A DNA stretch of 64,000 bases from Rhynochetos jubatus (Eukaryota; Chordata; Aves; Eurypygiformes; Rhynochetidae). The stretch lies in NCBI GenBank assembly GCA_027574665.1, contig CM050655.1, positions 13,945,170 to 14,009,169 of the forward strand, in the 5' to 3' direction. A program made the position numbers and the translations under genes. Of this stretch, positions 1-21,800 are shown piece by piece (the first letter of the stretch is position 1; each line of letters opens with the position of its first letter). The notes beneath the pieces were generated by a model, which saw nothing but the letters and a program-made list of their open reading frames with translations, had not been told where the DNA came from and did no database searches.

Positions 1-535
1 AACTCCACTTTGCATTCTAATGTATAACAACAATGCATATCCACACACTAAGAAACTGTCAATATTTCATTGTTTAAAGGCTGTGCAAAGCTAACTTAGA
101 AAAAGTTCTCTTACTGCTAGGTTCTGCTGGGGAATATTGAAGGGTTTAGTGAAGAAATACAGTACTTCACTAGCAAGCTACTTCTCAAGATGCTGTATGT
201 AATGCTAGCACTACATACTCAGTAGAGATGATCTTAGCATGACATACTTATCAAAACTGTTCATTGCAAAAAGCACACAGGCACATTTCTAAATACACTG
301 TTCAGTGTCACAAGTGTTACAAGCCTGCTTCATCTTTTGAATACTTCTCACAGAAGTAACTCTCGGAGCTGTTAAACTTGAGCTTCAACACACAAACTCT
401 TCTTTAAGGGCATATGACCTTCATATCTGCCTCCAGTATCTTTTGCTCAGTTTCCTAATTAAAAACCCTTATTTTTCTACTACTCCCCCCTCACCTCTTT
501 TCAGTCATTTATCTCAACTTCCCTTTGTTTTGTAG
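1..535 (+). other. ZCCHC24: ZCCHC24 intron (3' part)
   Basis: AT-rich intronic sequence ending in a pyrimidine-rich tract (about 479-530) and a TAG acceptor directly before the exon at 536. The upstream ZCCHC24 exons, including the one expected to encode the CCHC zinc knuckle, lie before the window. Nothing else is recognised here. Confidence 0.8.
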
Positions 536-10905
<10,370 letters not shown>

Positions 10906-11106
10906 ACCTTCAGAGTGGCCTCTTCCCGTCCCTATCATCCTTAAAGATCCTCTGGCAGCATGCGATCAACAGCAGCACAACAAATTGAGAAAAAAGCTAA
11001 AATAATTGCCAACATTGCCTATCTAATAACATGCCTTACCATTAATAGAACGTCACGTTTCTGCTGTGCATGCACGTGCGTGCAACAGGTATTTACAGGA
11101 CTATGA

Positions 11107-11153
11107 TTGGTATACATATATATAAATTTACATATATGTATGTACACACACGT
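11107..11153. repeat. TA/CA-rich simple repeat
   Basis: Alternating purine-pyrimidine stretch made of TATA, CATA and ACAC words in the proximal ZCCHC24 3' UTR. Low complexity and imperfect; possibly length-variable. Confidence 0.7.
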
Positions 11154-12639
11154 TACTGACAGTGTTCACAACAGAACCACTGTTTCAGGTTCTGCTGATT
11201 GTTTACACAGACCCTATATCATGGCCAGGTGAAATGAAGTACTATTCAATAGGCAAGGTATAATATTCACAAGGAATATATGTTATACGTATGGCTTTTG
11301 TAGAGGTTAAGTAACTGTGGGGCCACAAATTGCAAGCACTCACCCACAACATGAACATTATTTCTATTATATGACAAGACAAAGGAAGATGAAACAAGCC
11401 ACAGCACAGAAGAAGGAAAATTATTGTTTTCCCAGCTTTAGAAAGTCCGAGAGTTTGGTGCTGCTGCTTTCTTGGACTTTTTCCATTTGTTACCATCGCT
11501 TGTGCAGGGCTTAGTCAAAATCGTTTTTGCAGGATGCGGAAAAAAAAGTGAATAATTGTTTGAGGGTGTGGGTTGGGTAGAAAGGGAATACCATAATGGG
11601 ACCCAGAGCATCAGGAAGGATTCCAAGAGGTTTTTGGAGGAGACAAAATTGGCTTGGTTGTGCAACTAACAGATCCTTCTCTTGTCATATAATCCCACTG
11701 AAATAGTCCCTGTATGTCTATAGGCTGTTCATTAAGCCACAAGCACACAAAATTTACTGTGAATAAGGGGGGGCATATGAATACTTAAAACTGCCCCCAA
11801 AACCATTAATTGAAAGATTAGCCAAACTTACTATTTATAACAGTTTAAAGCCACTTTCTGGAAGTATTTTTATGTCCTGTTTTCTACTGTACAAATTTGT
11901 TATAATATAAAACCTGTTAGCCATAAGGGTGTTATGAGGCATGGAGAACACTCTATATAACCTTCCCTTCTTATGTCTTCCCGAAACACCTACATACCTG
12001 AGTAGAAATGTAGGAGTTACATTTCGTTGTCCCATTTCAGGTAGAACTTTGTGCAGGGGCATCCTGCTACAAAGAATTATTTCATCAGGGATTGGGAAAT
12101 ACCATGAACTGAAAGTACCTCGAGACAGTATCCTGTTTGTATGTCTGCATAAGAGTACATTGGCAAAAGGACACAACAAGCAATTCACTTGCATTATTCA
12201 CTAAAAAAATTACAGGGATAGTGTTTGTTGGGTTTTTTTTTTTTAATTGACAGTTTCTGGTTTTATGAAGATTCCTTTAGAGATTGATTTGTGTCAATGA
12301 TACTTAGTGGAAATACTTTAAATCTGAAATAACTTGATGTGAATTAGATCTGTTTTGAAGATTAATTCCATAACGCCAAGACAGAGAGGTTATATGCTAA
12401 GTTACAGCAGGAAGGTGCCAGTACGTACTGTCAAGCTCTTGTAAAGCAAATGGGAGACTTACAGTGAGGATTCATGTAGGAAATATGAAGCACTCTATAA
12501 ATTTGCTCTAGAGTGAAACCTTTGCCATTTCCCTGCTTTGCTATAAGCAGGGCAAAATTGTTTCTGCTTATTCTGGTGGTAATGTCACATTCGTGTCTCA
12601 CAAACTTCATTATTCATGGGTAGCCCAAGCGACCCAGCC

Positions 12640-12875
12640 TTCTGTTGGAGCAATGGATTAACATTGGGACTCCTGGCTTCTGACCACAGCACTTCCATTA
12701 GCTCCCTGGTTTGGGGCAAGTCACAAGATCCTTCTGGACCTCAGTTTCCCCAACTGCAAAATGGGGATAATAATACTTTAGCATACCTACCTCACAGGAG
12801 AGTTGTGAGGTTTACTTAATATCCGTAAGTGTTTTGACATCACTGGATGAAAAGTGCTATGTAATGCTAAAATAG
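12640..12875 (+). repeat. MIR-type SINE relic (amniote MIR)
   Basis: Reads as a worn but nearly full-length MIR in sense orientation. In order it has the GACTCCTGGCTTCTGA segment, a GGGGCAAGTCAC core, CCTCAGTTTCCCC, then AAAATGGGGATAATAAT, CCTACCTCACAGG and GTTGTGAGG, ending in an AAAGTGCTATGTAATGC tail. These are the diagnostic words of the MIR/CORE-SINE consensus, recalled from memory. It lies within the inferred ZCCHC24 3' UTR. Divergence fits an insertion predating the bird-mammal split or soon after. Confidence 0.85.
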
Positions 12876-14991
12876 TATTAACTGAATTAATCACTTCAAA
12901 ACTAGTTTTGCCCAGTTGGCAATTCCATCAACTAAAATAGCTGAAAATAATATTATCAAAAGTTAACACTAACAGTTCAGTTGCCTCAGTGAAGATATGC
13001 AGTTTTAGCATTTTGAAATGGAAACACATTCTTTTGCACAAACTCAGAAATTACTGAGACCAACTCTCTGAGCAAGGAGAGTAATCTGCCCGTACAAATA
13101 ACAGTAAGAAAATACACAGGCAAATCTAGGGGTGGATTTTCAAAGCTTGACCTCTAGAATTAATCTTGATATTCTGTCTCAAGCATAAGTAGTAGTGAAA
13201 AAGCTGCATACTAAACCAGTTCTGGTTTTGACTCGAGCACTTAATACATGAACCAAAAAAAAAAAAAAAGCCTTGATGCTTCACATCCAGCTAAAGGACA
13301 TGTAGAGAAACCCTCTTAGATGAAGATAAGGAAAAAAAGGTATTTTACTTTCACCCTGAAACCAAGATGTTGCTGTCAACCATTTTTTCTGTGTTGAAAT
13401 AACGTCCACGTTATGATAACCACTAGATCAGTAAAACAGCAGTTCCCTAGATACAGCCACATCAATACACAGCACACCACCAAGTTCTGAACAAATACCA
13501 ACTGAAAGATACCCTTATATGCAATTGTTGCTATTTTCATGACAGTGCCCTGTTCCAAGTTGTTTATCCAGATTCAGCACTGCATGGCAATGCCTTTAGT
13601 TTATGGATTTTTAGGTTGTACTTTTAAGGTTCCTAAAAATACAGGTGGTCGACTTTAAAACAATTAATGTCTGTAGGTGTAGAATACTACTTGTTAAAAG
13701 CATACTTATGTGAGTTCAGTATTTGTATCATTGATATTTTCCTAGGCAGCAGACATATAAAGTATGTAAGCAATATTTAGCACGTTTGAAATAACAAGAA
13801 AGAGAACAGATTTTCCCCTGCACTGATGTCAGGGAAGAGCAGATGAAGAGTAAAACACGTGGGAAAGCATGAAGCGACACTGCCGTAGTTTGTACTGCCT
13901 CAACTTGTAGACGCAAATCCATCATGGTGCAGGACATGGATGCAATCAGTCTCTGGGCACCCCAGGGCTGGAAGCAGCCTGCTTGCCTTGCCATCCCTGC
14001 TGAAAGCGAGGTGGGAAGGGAGAGTGACCGGGGGTCCCTCAGGAGCAGCCACAACCCTCCTGCCCTTGCAGCTGTGGGGCTGAACCCCAGCTTCCCCCCA
14101 GCTGTAGAAAGACATCCTCTTCTTTTCTGTCCTCACTGCACAGGGCTAAAACCTCACCTCCATAATGAGCTGGTGCCTGGGGAGTGTTCCACTGTGCCGA
14201 GGTTTGCTCATAGGATTGTAGCATTCGGCCCAGGGCATTTGCCCCACTCTTGTCTGTATATAGTTCGAGGGTTGCTGGATAAACACATCCAGATAAGGAA
14301 CACACAGTAGCCTATGACCATTGGCTTTTAGTTAATGGCACAGAAGGGAAATTTCTGAATTTCGATTTCAAAAGAGAAAAAAAATTGACTACAAAAGGTA
14401 AATTTGTTCTCTTCCCCTGCCCCCACAGTAATTCAACTACAGACCTGACTCTTTCCAAATTGGAAAAAACTTTAAAATGTTGATTTTTTTAGTGGAAAGA
14501 CGATGAGATGCTTTATCTCTTAGATTTTTGTGAATGCTCTCTGATGTTCCCTTTAACCAGCTCTGCATTTAGAACATCAGCTAGTAATCCTTGAATGCAT
14601 TGTTACAGTCTTACCAGAAGAGAAGCAGGCATCAGTAAAGAGAGTTTTAAATCAATACAGGCCTCCCTAAATGGAATATTCCTTGGGGTTTACCTGAGAG
14701 AAATTTGGCTCTGTGCATTTATGTGGCAAACTTGGGTTTTAACTTCAGATGCTTGCTTTTGCCTGCCTACCAATCCATCCAGCATACACTTCCCCCCACC
14801 CCCTTTGGGATTATCAAGCTTTTGTTTATTTCTTAAAAAAAAAACAAACCCTAAACAGAATTCGTTTCCTCAGTCGGTCTGAACATTTCACACAGAATTC
14901 ATCCTTGGCACTGGCGCTGCTCTGGAAAGATGTTTCAGTGATTCAAAATGCGTGCTGTAGGTTTTTAGCTGCTTTAACCTGATGCAGCTCC

Positions 14992-14997
14992 AATAAA
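14992..14997 (+). terminator. ZCCHC24: Proximal poly(A) signal, ZCCHC24
   Basis: Canonical AATAAA about 4.1 kb after the stop codon, followed within 30 bases by GTTGTT and T-rich sequence that could serve as a downstream element. Predicted cleavage near 15,015. Confidence 0.45.
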
Positions 14998-17186
14998 GTT
15001 GTTAAAAATGCTTCATTTAATGGTGATGAAGAAAATCCTGTAGTCTAAAGGACGGCCCCATTTTAGCCAGTTTCTACTGCTGCTACAACAGACATAAAAC
15101 AATGCCACACAAGCAAAGTTTGAGGCTTTTTTTGTCTCAAGGTTGCTTTTTAATTTCAGATAAATACACAAGAGTATATATTATTTCTGAAAACAGGTGT
15201 ATTTTGAAGTTCCCCATTATATGGGACTTAGTCTGTAAACTAAAAAAATGTGAAGTTATGTATGTCTGAGAGAAGTCTTATGCCGAGAAGTATTCTCTAT
15301 ATTTTACCTTTTTTGTATAACGTGAAATTTAGATTAAACATGGGTTGCATACCTGTGACACTCTAGCGGTTATTCCAAACATAAAACTACTCAAAACATG
15401 AAAAGTTAGGAGCTTTTGGAAATACCAGACTTCATGGATTAGTTCTCTTAGTCCTGCAGTCATGTAGATTTTTTTTTCCTAGTATCGATCCTAAGAGTTG
15501 TCCGCTGAACAGTATGCAATATATTATCAACATGTGTTTTCAAGTTAAGTGAATTGACATACATTTTCCACTTGCCTTTGCCAAAACATTTAAAAATGTG
15601 ATGGAACTATGCCCATACAAAAATGACTCGAAGATATCACTCCACTCCTGATTAGGCTTCATCCCTTATCTCTTTCCTATCTGCAAAACCACTGCTGTCC
15701 ATTCAGTTTGCTATATTGCTGAAGTGCTCAGAGGGCTGTTTGAGGTCTTAGATATAGGGATGATGGTTTGTGTTTCTAGGATGAATTTCAAAGGGACAAT
15801 CGTGTGCAGTTACTAGCTATAGATGATTGATATAAATGTTTACCCCTGTATGAAGTATTTTACAGTTTTACTTGCAGATGTGTATTTATCTTGAGTTATA
15901 CTTGACATAGAGTTTCTTTCAATTTTTTTTAATACTATGTGTGTATTTTGGAAACCTTTTTAGATGTTAAAATTTTTGAATGGTTACAAATATTTCTTGT
16001 AATACTGAATTGTTATCTTATCTGGAAACTCTTTGCAGTAACTTTTTTGTATATATTTGAGGGCCTTTTTAAAAAAGTATTGTTTCTGCTTTGGGAAAAA
16101 GTTTTTACAATTTGGAAGCTTTCAGAAGGGCCTTCCTCTCAACTAGGATACTAACAGAGGTAAAAGTTTTCTTAAGTATTTTGCAGAAGTAAGGATGTAT
16201 CCTCAAGAAAATATTTATGGAAGTAATTTACTTTTTTTTTTTTACAATGCTTTTGTCTGTATAAAGTATGCAACAGAACTACATTAAGAAGGAAATATTG
16301 TCTACATAAAATATTATATGAAAGTTGGTACATAATTCTGACAAAAAACCTTGCAATTCTTTAAGCCATATTGTTTTTGTTATCCTTGGGTGAAAATATC
16401 AGTATTAAGTAACCAATATATTATTCAAGTGCTTAGACTTATATGAAAATGCTTATACAGCTTATTTATGTGTATTTGGGGAGGGATTGCTAGAAAAAGC
16501 TATCACTAGACATATAGCAAGTGAGGAGCAAATAACAGTATACTGTCACTTTATGGCCTTGTGAGAGACACAGAAGATACTGAAAGCACCACAGAGACTC
16601 GGCTTTCAGAAACTGAAGCACAAGTGTTGAGTTTCAAATGGTGGTTCTTTCCTTTCCCGTAACCAGAGGGAAGAGAGTTGGTTGGGACACTGTTTGGCAA
16701 CTTGATTTTCACAACTCTTTGCAGACTGTGAGCTCAGCTATGCAGTATCGGCTACAGCAATAATATCAATCAAGAAAGGATGTAAGAGAAAAGGATTGAA
16801 GTAGATTATTGTAGGGATTTATGTTTATTTTAATTAGAACTCATAGCAATATAGAATATGCATGTGCACGTATTTGAAGCATTTTTACACTTTACATTTC
16901 ATGTAGTTTGATTATATTATGAAGGATTGGATTTTTAGTTTGATATTTTACCATGCTAAAATAGGAGGTCTGCCCAACCATGTGCTGGATTCTTGTTTCC
17001 TTTAAAAAGGTTATTTAGTACAGCACTCACTGCGTTGTGTACTAGTGCTAAAACTAACACTGTATCTTATGAATTTCTTCAGCTTTAAAAAAATTAACCT
17101 AATTATTATTACATTTGTTTAGCTGTACCCACTGACCTTGTCAGATTCAGTTGGCAATTTGTATAATTCCTTTTTCTTTAACTGTT

Positions 17187-17192
17187 AATAAA
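17187..17192 (+). terminator. ZCCHC24: Distal poly(A) signal, ZCCHC24
   Basis: Canonical AATAAA in the context GTTAATAAACTTGTACAGC, at the end of a long AT-rich block. Sequence beyond it is more GC-balanced, which is why I place the gene end near 17,210. Confidence 0.55.
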
Positions 17193-17210
17193 CTTGTACA
17201 GCTAAAACAA

Positions 17211-20200
17211 ACAAAACCTATGGACAAAGGCCTCAGAGGTACCAGTTCTGCTTCAGCAATCAAGGTGACAGCTTGCTCATCTGGTGACGGTGTTGCTAAA
17301 GAGACTGTAAAGCCTCTGTTGTGGATTGTCCATAAAATGGCATTCCGACATGTGCCTTATGTGCTGGATAGTATACAGCTTTCCTCTAGTATTCTAGCAT
17401 TTTAATGCTGTATTAAAGTATTGCAAAAAACAGTGCAAGCGTGGTATGGTTTTCTTGAGAGATCCTTCCCTCAAAGTTCTACTGCCAGCTGCCTTGGGTT
17501 CCCTGGTCTGGACTGGCCAGACGCAGCCTGGTGCTTGCAGTGCAAACCTGCCCCAGTGTAACCATGACCCAGAACCTGTGAAGAAGAGTTTCTGCACTAC
17601 AGCTGAGTCTAACCTACAACAAGCCTGGTCACATCCTGGGGGAGAGAGCTTCACCCAGAGTCTCCTCTGCTGGTGGAATAACTTGGGTTAATGGTGCCAG
17701 ATGTTAGGGTTTTAACAGGCTGGTATTGTCCAGCATTTTTTCTGAAGGAAAAAACTCCTAGAATCAAAGTAGACTTCTGTCCATAACAGTTGGATAGGAA
17801 AGCTTAGGTGCCAGAAGGTCACTATAATGAAAAAATAACATTCATAGTTTTGAAAAGTCATAAATCAGTATCACTTGATCTTTAGGGAATGGGATCTAAC
17901 TCACTCTTTGTGAACACTAGAAGTTGGCAAGCGCTAAACTACTAAATGCTCACTGCTTATCAGCAATGCTCTTCTTACACCCCCAATCTCAGTTCAGTGG
18001 CAAGTAATTTTTCTACTGTGACTGCCAATACTGGTATGATTAGAAGTTAAAATAAGTATATTGTCAAATTAACACTGGATTTTAGGTAGCCTGCTTCTAA
18101 CTCAAGAGACGTCCTTCATTTGAAACAAGCAGTTTTTAAAGACATGCTAGGACACAGTTCTAGACCTGATCATCCCTACATCTACAGTGCATTTTTGATG
18201 TTTGGGGCGCTGTATCGTAGTGACAACATTTATATTGCATAGCAAGACTGACTTCTGGAAAGATTTGAGTGCTCTTCTCTTTCGGTCATCATGAGAGCGG
18301 GCCAGAATGCATGCATGTGAGGGGTGGGGAGAGGTTGGCCAAAGGATTGTGCAATTATGAAGCTTTAAAAAAAGCAACTGTTTCGTCAAATGATGACAGA
18401 CATCCTCCCAGCTGAGCCCCACAGAAAGGAAAAGCACATATTCAGAGCTAGTTTGTCAATTACTGTTTGACAAACAAAACCCACTGCTCTTCAATATAAA
18501 GCTTGCCAATAGCACTGTTCCATAGCAAATAAGAGCCACAAAGCCCAGCTTAGAACTCAAATACATGTTTCCAGCAGAAGATCCGGGGGCTTCCCAAATG
18601 CCGGCACCTCAGATTTAGCACTCTGCTGAGACTAGAATAAATGCCGAGTAGACCAACTGCAAAGTCCTAGCTCCCCATTGCCACATTTTCTATGATTCCT
18701 CAAAAAAAACCCAAAACTTTTTCACATTTAAAACAAAAGTAAGTTAATGCAAACAATACGTTGTGAACAAAAATGATCAAACTACTTTTCATTGCCAAGC
18801 ACTTCACCTTCCTGCTCTGTGTGAATGAGGTCAAGAGACAATGTAACACCCTGCTTGTAACAGAAGAACCAAATAATTCCCACCTTAAGAAAAATAATAG
18901 AGATTTCATATAACATCCATACTTTGAAATAAAAAGCTGTTTAAATTGGTTTTGCATGAAGAATAATGAAACTGTACACTGAGGTTACTCTTTTTATAGT
19001 TTGTCACGTCACATCAAAGGCCCTATCTCAGATCCTCCCAGCAGCCACATGGACTAGACCTTAAATCTAGGAAGGTCAGACAGTCTGCATGTTACACGTC
19101 TGCGTGTTAGTCTTGCTGAGGGCACACATAGATTATTCACTGCCGTGTAACACACGTCAGGTAAGTCAAAAAGGCTCCTTCTTTCTCCACAACCCTGTGA
19201 AGAAGCACGTATACAGGAGACACTGGCAAGAGAAGAGTGTGAAAAACCAAGGGCTGAATGCTTGCAGTCAGGTCTTTCCACTAAGAGCTAAGAAATCAAG
19301 AACTAAAGAAACCTCCTAACTGGAAGAACATATAAAATCCTTGCTCCTGAGAAGCACATACTATAATTAGTTTGTGATACTGAAAAATTACAATACAACA
19401 TCCAGCTTTGCTTTTCTCTAGCATTCACCTGCCAAACTTAAAGAAACCCATCACTTTCAAACTCCTGACTCAGTAACACCAGCTATCGGGCCCATCCCTA
19501 CTACCCAAACACCTCTGTTTTACGCACAGTAACGCGATCGCTCTTCCTCAACACCCCTAGCTCAAAAACACTCCGGACAATAACAAAACCCAGAAAACGG
19601 ATCTTGATACAACCTATCAAAGCTACAAAACCTCAGACAAATGACATAGATAAATAACTCTCACAAGCCTTTTACAAACTTCAGGAGACATTTTTAGTAA
19701 CTGAACACGCTGAGAAACACCTACCTCAGTCTGCACTTATTGGGTCTTTTTCCAAAGGGCCCAAACTGAAATGAAGGTAATCACGTTCATGAGGAGTTAG
19801 CCCGTCGCCGATTTGTAGCCCAGGTGAGCGTAGACAGCCAGTAGTGCTCTGCAGGAGAAAAACACACCATCAGCCATCCCTATTTAAAAGCACTGCCTAG
19901 GCATACAGCTCTGTGGCTGATGAGGAGACCACAGAGGCAACAGCAACCCTGGGCATTCTTTGGAGACTTTGCTTCTATGCCATGAACTTAGCTAAATAAA
20001 AATGCAGTAACCATTAACATTTTTTTTACAAAAGGTAAAAAAGAGGCTTACATGCCCAGCTAACCCAGTCAGAACCCATGCCTGCAGGGAAAGCAAATCA
20101 TAGCCAAAAGCTTTATGGATGTTTCCACTGGAGAAGGGTGCAAGCCAGAGATTTCATTTAATTTTGTACTCTAGCCTCATTTTCAACAGCTGAGAACAGA

Positions 20201-21600
20201 AACTAGAATGCCAAAACACCACAAAAAGCCCACAAAACTTGCTCTTACACAATTCCCAAACACATCTAAGCAGCAGGTATGGGGAACCCAACTCCAGCCA
20301 ACTTTTTATAACATTTACTTACAATTTTGGAGCGTAGCAAGGTACAACTGAAAGGAGTTCCAGGGGTATCTATTTTATTTCACCCAACAAAACTTAGAGT
20401 AGAAATAATAATACAGAAAAACTCTGTAGAAATAATAGGAGCAAGACCTCAAAACTCACTATTTGAGATAAAACAGTGTTAAACAGACAAATACTACTGA
20501 GTTAGGTAAAAATTACATTTGTTGAATGCTTTCGGGTAGAAATTTAAGGACCTGACACACACAGTCCCTAAAAAGGGCTGCCCTGACCTCCACCTCTCTT
20601 ACATTGGCTGCTGGCCCTGATTGCTGGGGGTTCCGGCTGTGCTGGCCAGCTGTGGGGGGCACCCGCCCCTCCCCAGGGGCAGGCGCTTCCCGCTGGGCTG
20701 TGCCTGCTGCAGCACAAAAGCAAACAGCGCCCTGCAAGAGCACTGCATGAGCAGTGAGTGCAGATGTCAGTGCTACTAATAGGCAGCCTCGCTGGGAGGC
20801 AAAGGACAGTTCAATTCATGTCTAGGAGAGATAACTGACTCTTATTTCAATGCTCATTGTAGTTGAAATCTCAACATGGGTACGGCTTAGGGAGCTGTAG
20901 AAATTTTATTAAGGAAATATGCAGGGCACGTTGTAATGAACCAACATACCCTGCTGAAGTTTCTGAATGTGTCAGGCAATTTTGGAATACAGTGACTGCA
21001 TGTATCAAGTTATACTTTGCCCAGCTATTTGGCCTACAGTTCAGTTACTTCTTCAGCCACTTGGCTACCCCATGTGTTTGCACAGCTTTAATTAAACTGA
21101 GGTAAAAGTGACTGAGACAACCGGTATCCACGTACATGAACATCTTTCAGGATGTGAAGGAATTGAACCAACTCCATTAAGCTACTCTCCCGTAAGGATT
21201 GAACAGCGATTCACTGATTCAGAGTAGTAAAAGCAAACCCAAACATGTGCAGTTGCAGACAGAGTCCTCAGCACTCAGGGGTGGGCTGATAAGTTGGCAG
21301 CTGCAATGTGACATTGATAAATACAAATAATGCACAATTGGAAAGATGCCCCCAGTGGTGCATATTCAGTAATAGATTTTAAATTAGCTAGTAACGGTCA
21401 GCAATAAGCACATGGTGCTGTTTTGGGTAATTCAACTCAAAGATCATAATAGGGTTTTTTTTTTTTTAAAGAAAAAAAAAAAGAGGCAAATAGAGGATTT
21501 TGAAGTGGGGACAGGAAACCAAAGAGAAAAGATCATTATAGGATTCTTATCACTTTAAAAGAATAAAACAGAAGTAAAAAAAAAAAATCAGGAATGATGA
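17211..21600. other. Intergenic, no gene recognised
   Basis: Mixed-composition DNA downstream of ZCCHC24. Open frames are short and overlap on both strands. The only structure noted is a minus-strand pair of well-formed splice-site combinations (20,052-20,081 and 19,725-19,848) with stops in all frames of the longer segment. A moderately GC-rich patch lies at 20,580-20,750. Confidence 0.6.
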
Positions 21601-21624
21601 AAGGAAAGAAGTAGTTTCCCTGTG

Positions 21625-21800
21625 CGTGAGAAGAGGCTCTACGTACTGGGCCTCCATCTCCTGGAAAGGAGGCCACTGAGGGCAGATGTGATAGTTGCCT
21701 ATATCATAAATGACACAAAGAAGGGAGGAAATATTCCTTGCTTCTACAATGCTTTCCTTCTAGAAGCAGGGAAATTTGGATAAAATTTTCTGAAATTACA
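21625..21800 (+). repeat. Old CR1 LINE relic, sense on plus strand
   Basis: Conceptual translation of 21,634-21,720 gives RLYVLGLHLLERRPLRADVI followed by VAYII, a worn version of the CR1 reverse-transcriptase C-terminal motif ([19 protein letters not shown]). The next bases encode a lysine- and glycine-rich stretch as in CR1 tails. Boundaries are vague. Recognition is by protein similarity from memory. Confidence 0.6.

Larger units (their letters stand above)
10906..17210 (+). other. ZCCHC24: ZCCHC24 3' UTR (distal form)
   Basis: After the stop, about 6.3 kb of increasingly AT-rich sequence without coding signs runs to an AATAAA at 17,187-17,192. Long T-rich blocks (15,900-16,300) and repeated ATTTA words are typical of vertebrate 3' UTRs. 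An earlier AATAAA at 14,992 would give a UTR of about 4.1 kb. The far end is inferred from the signal and the change in composition, not from transcripts. Confidence 0.6.

Noticed and set aside
13924..14310. 128-codon plus-strand frame
   Set aside because: Lies in the ZCCHC24 3' UTR with competing minus-strand frames; no motif.
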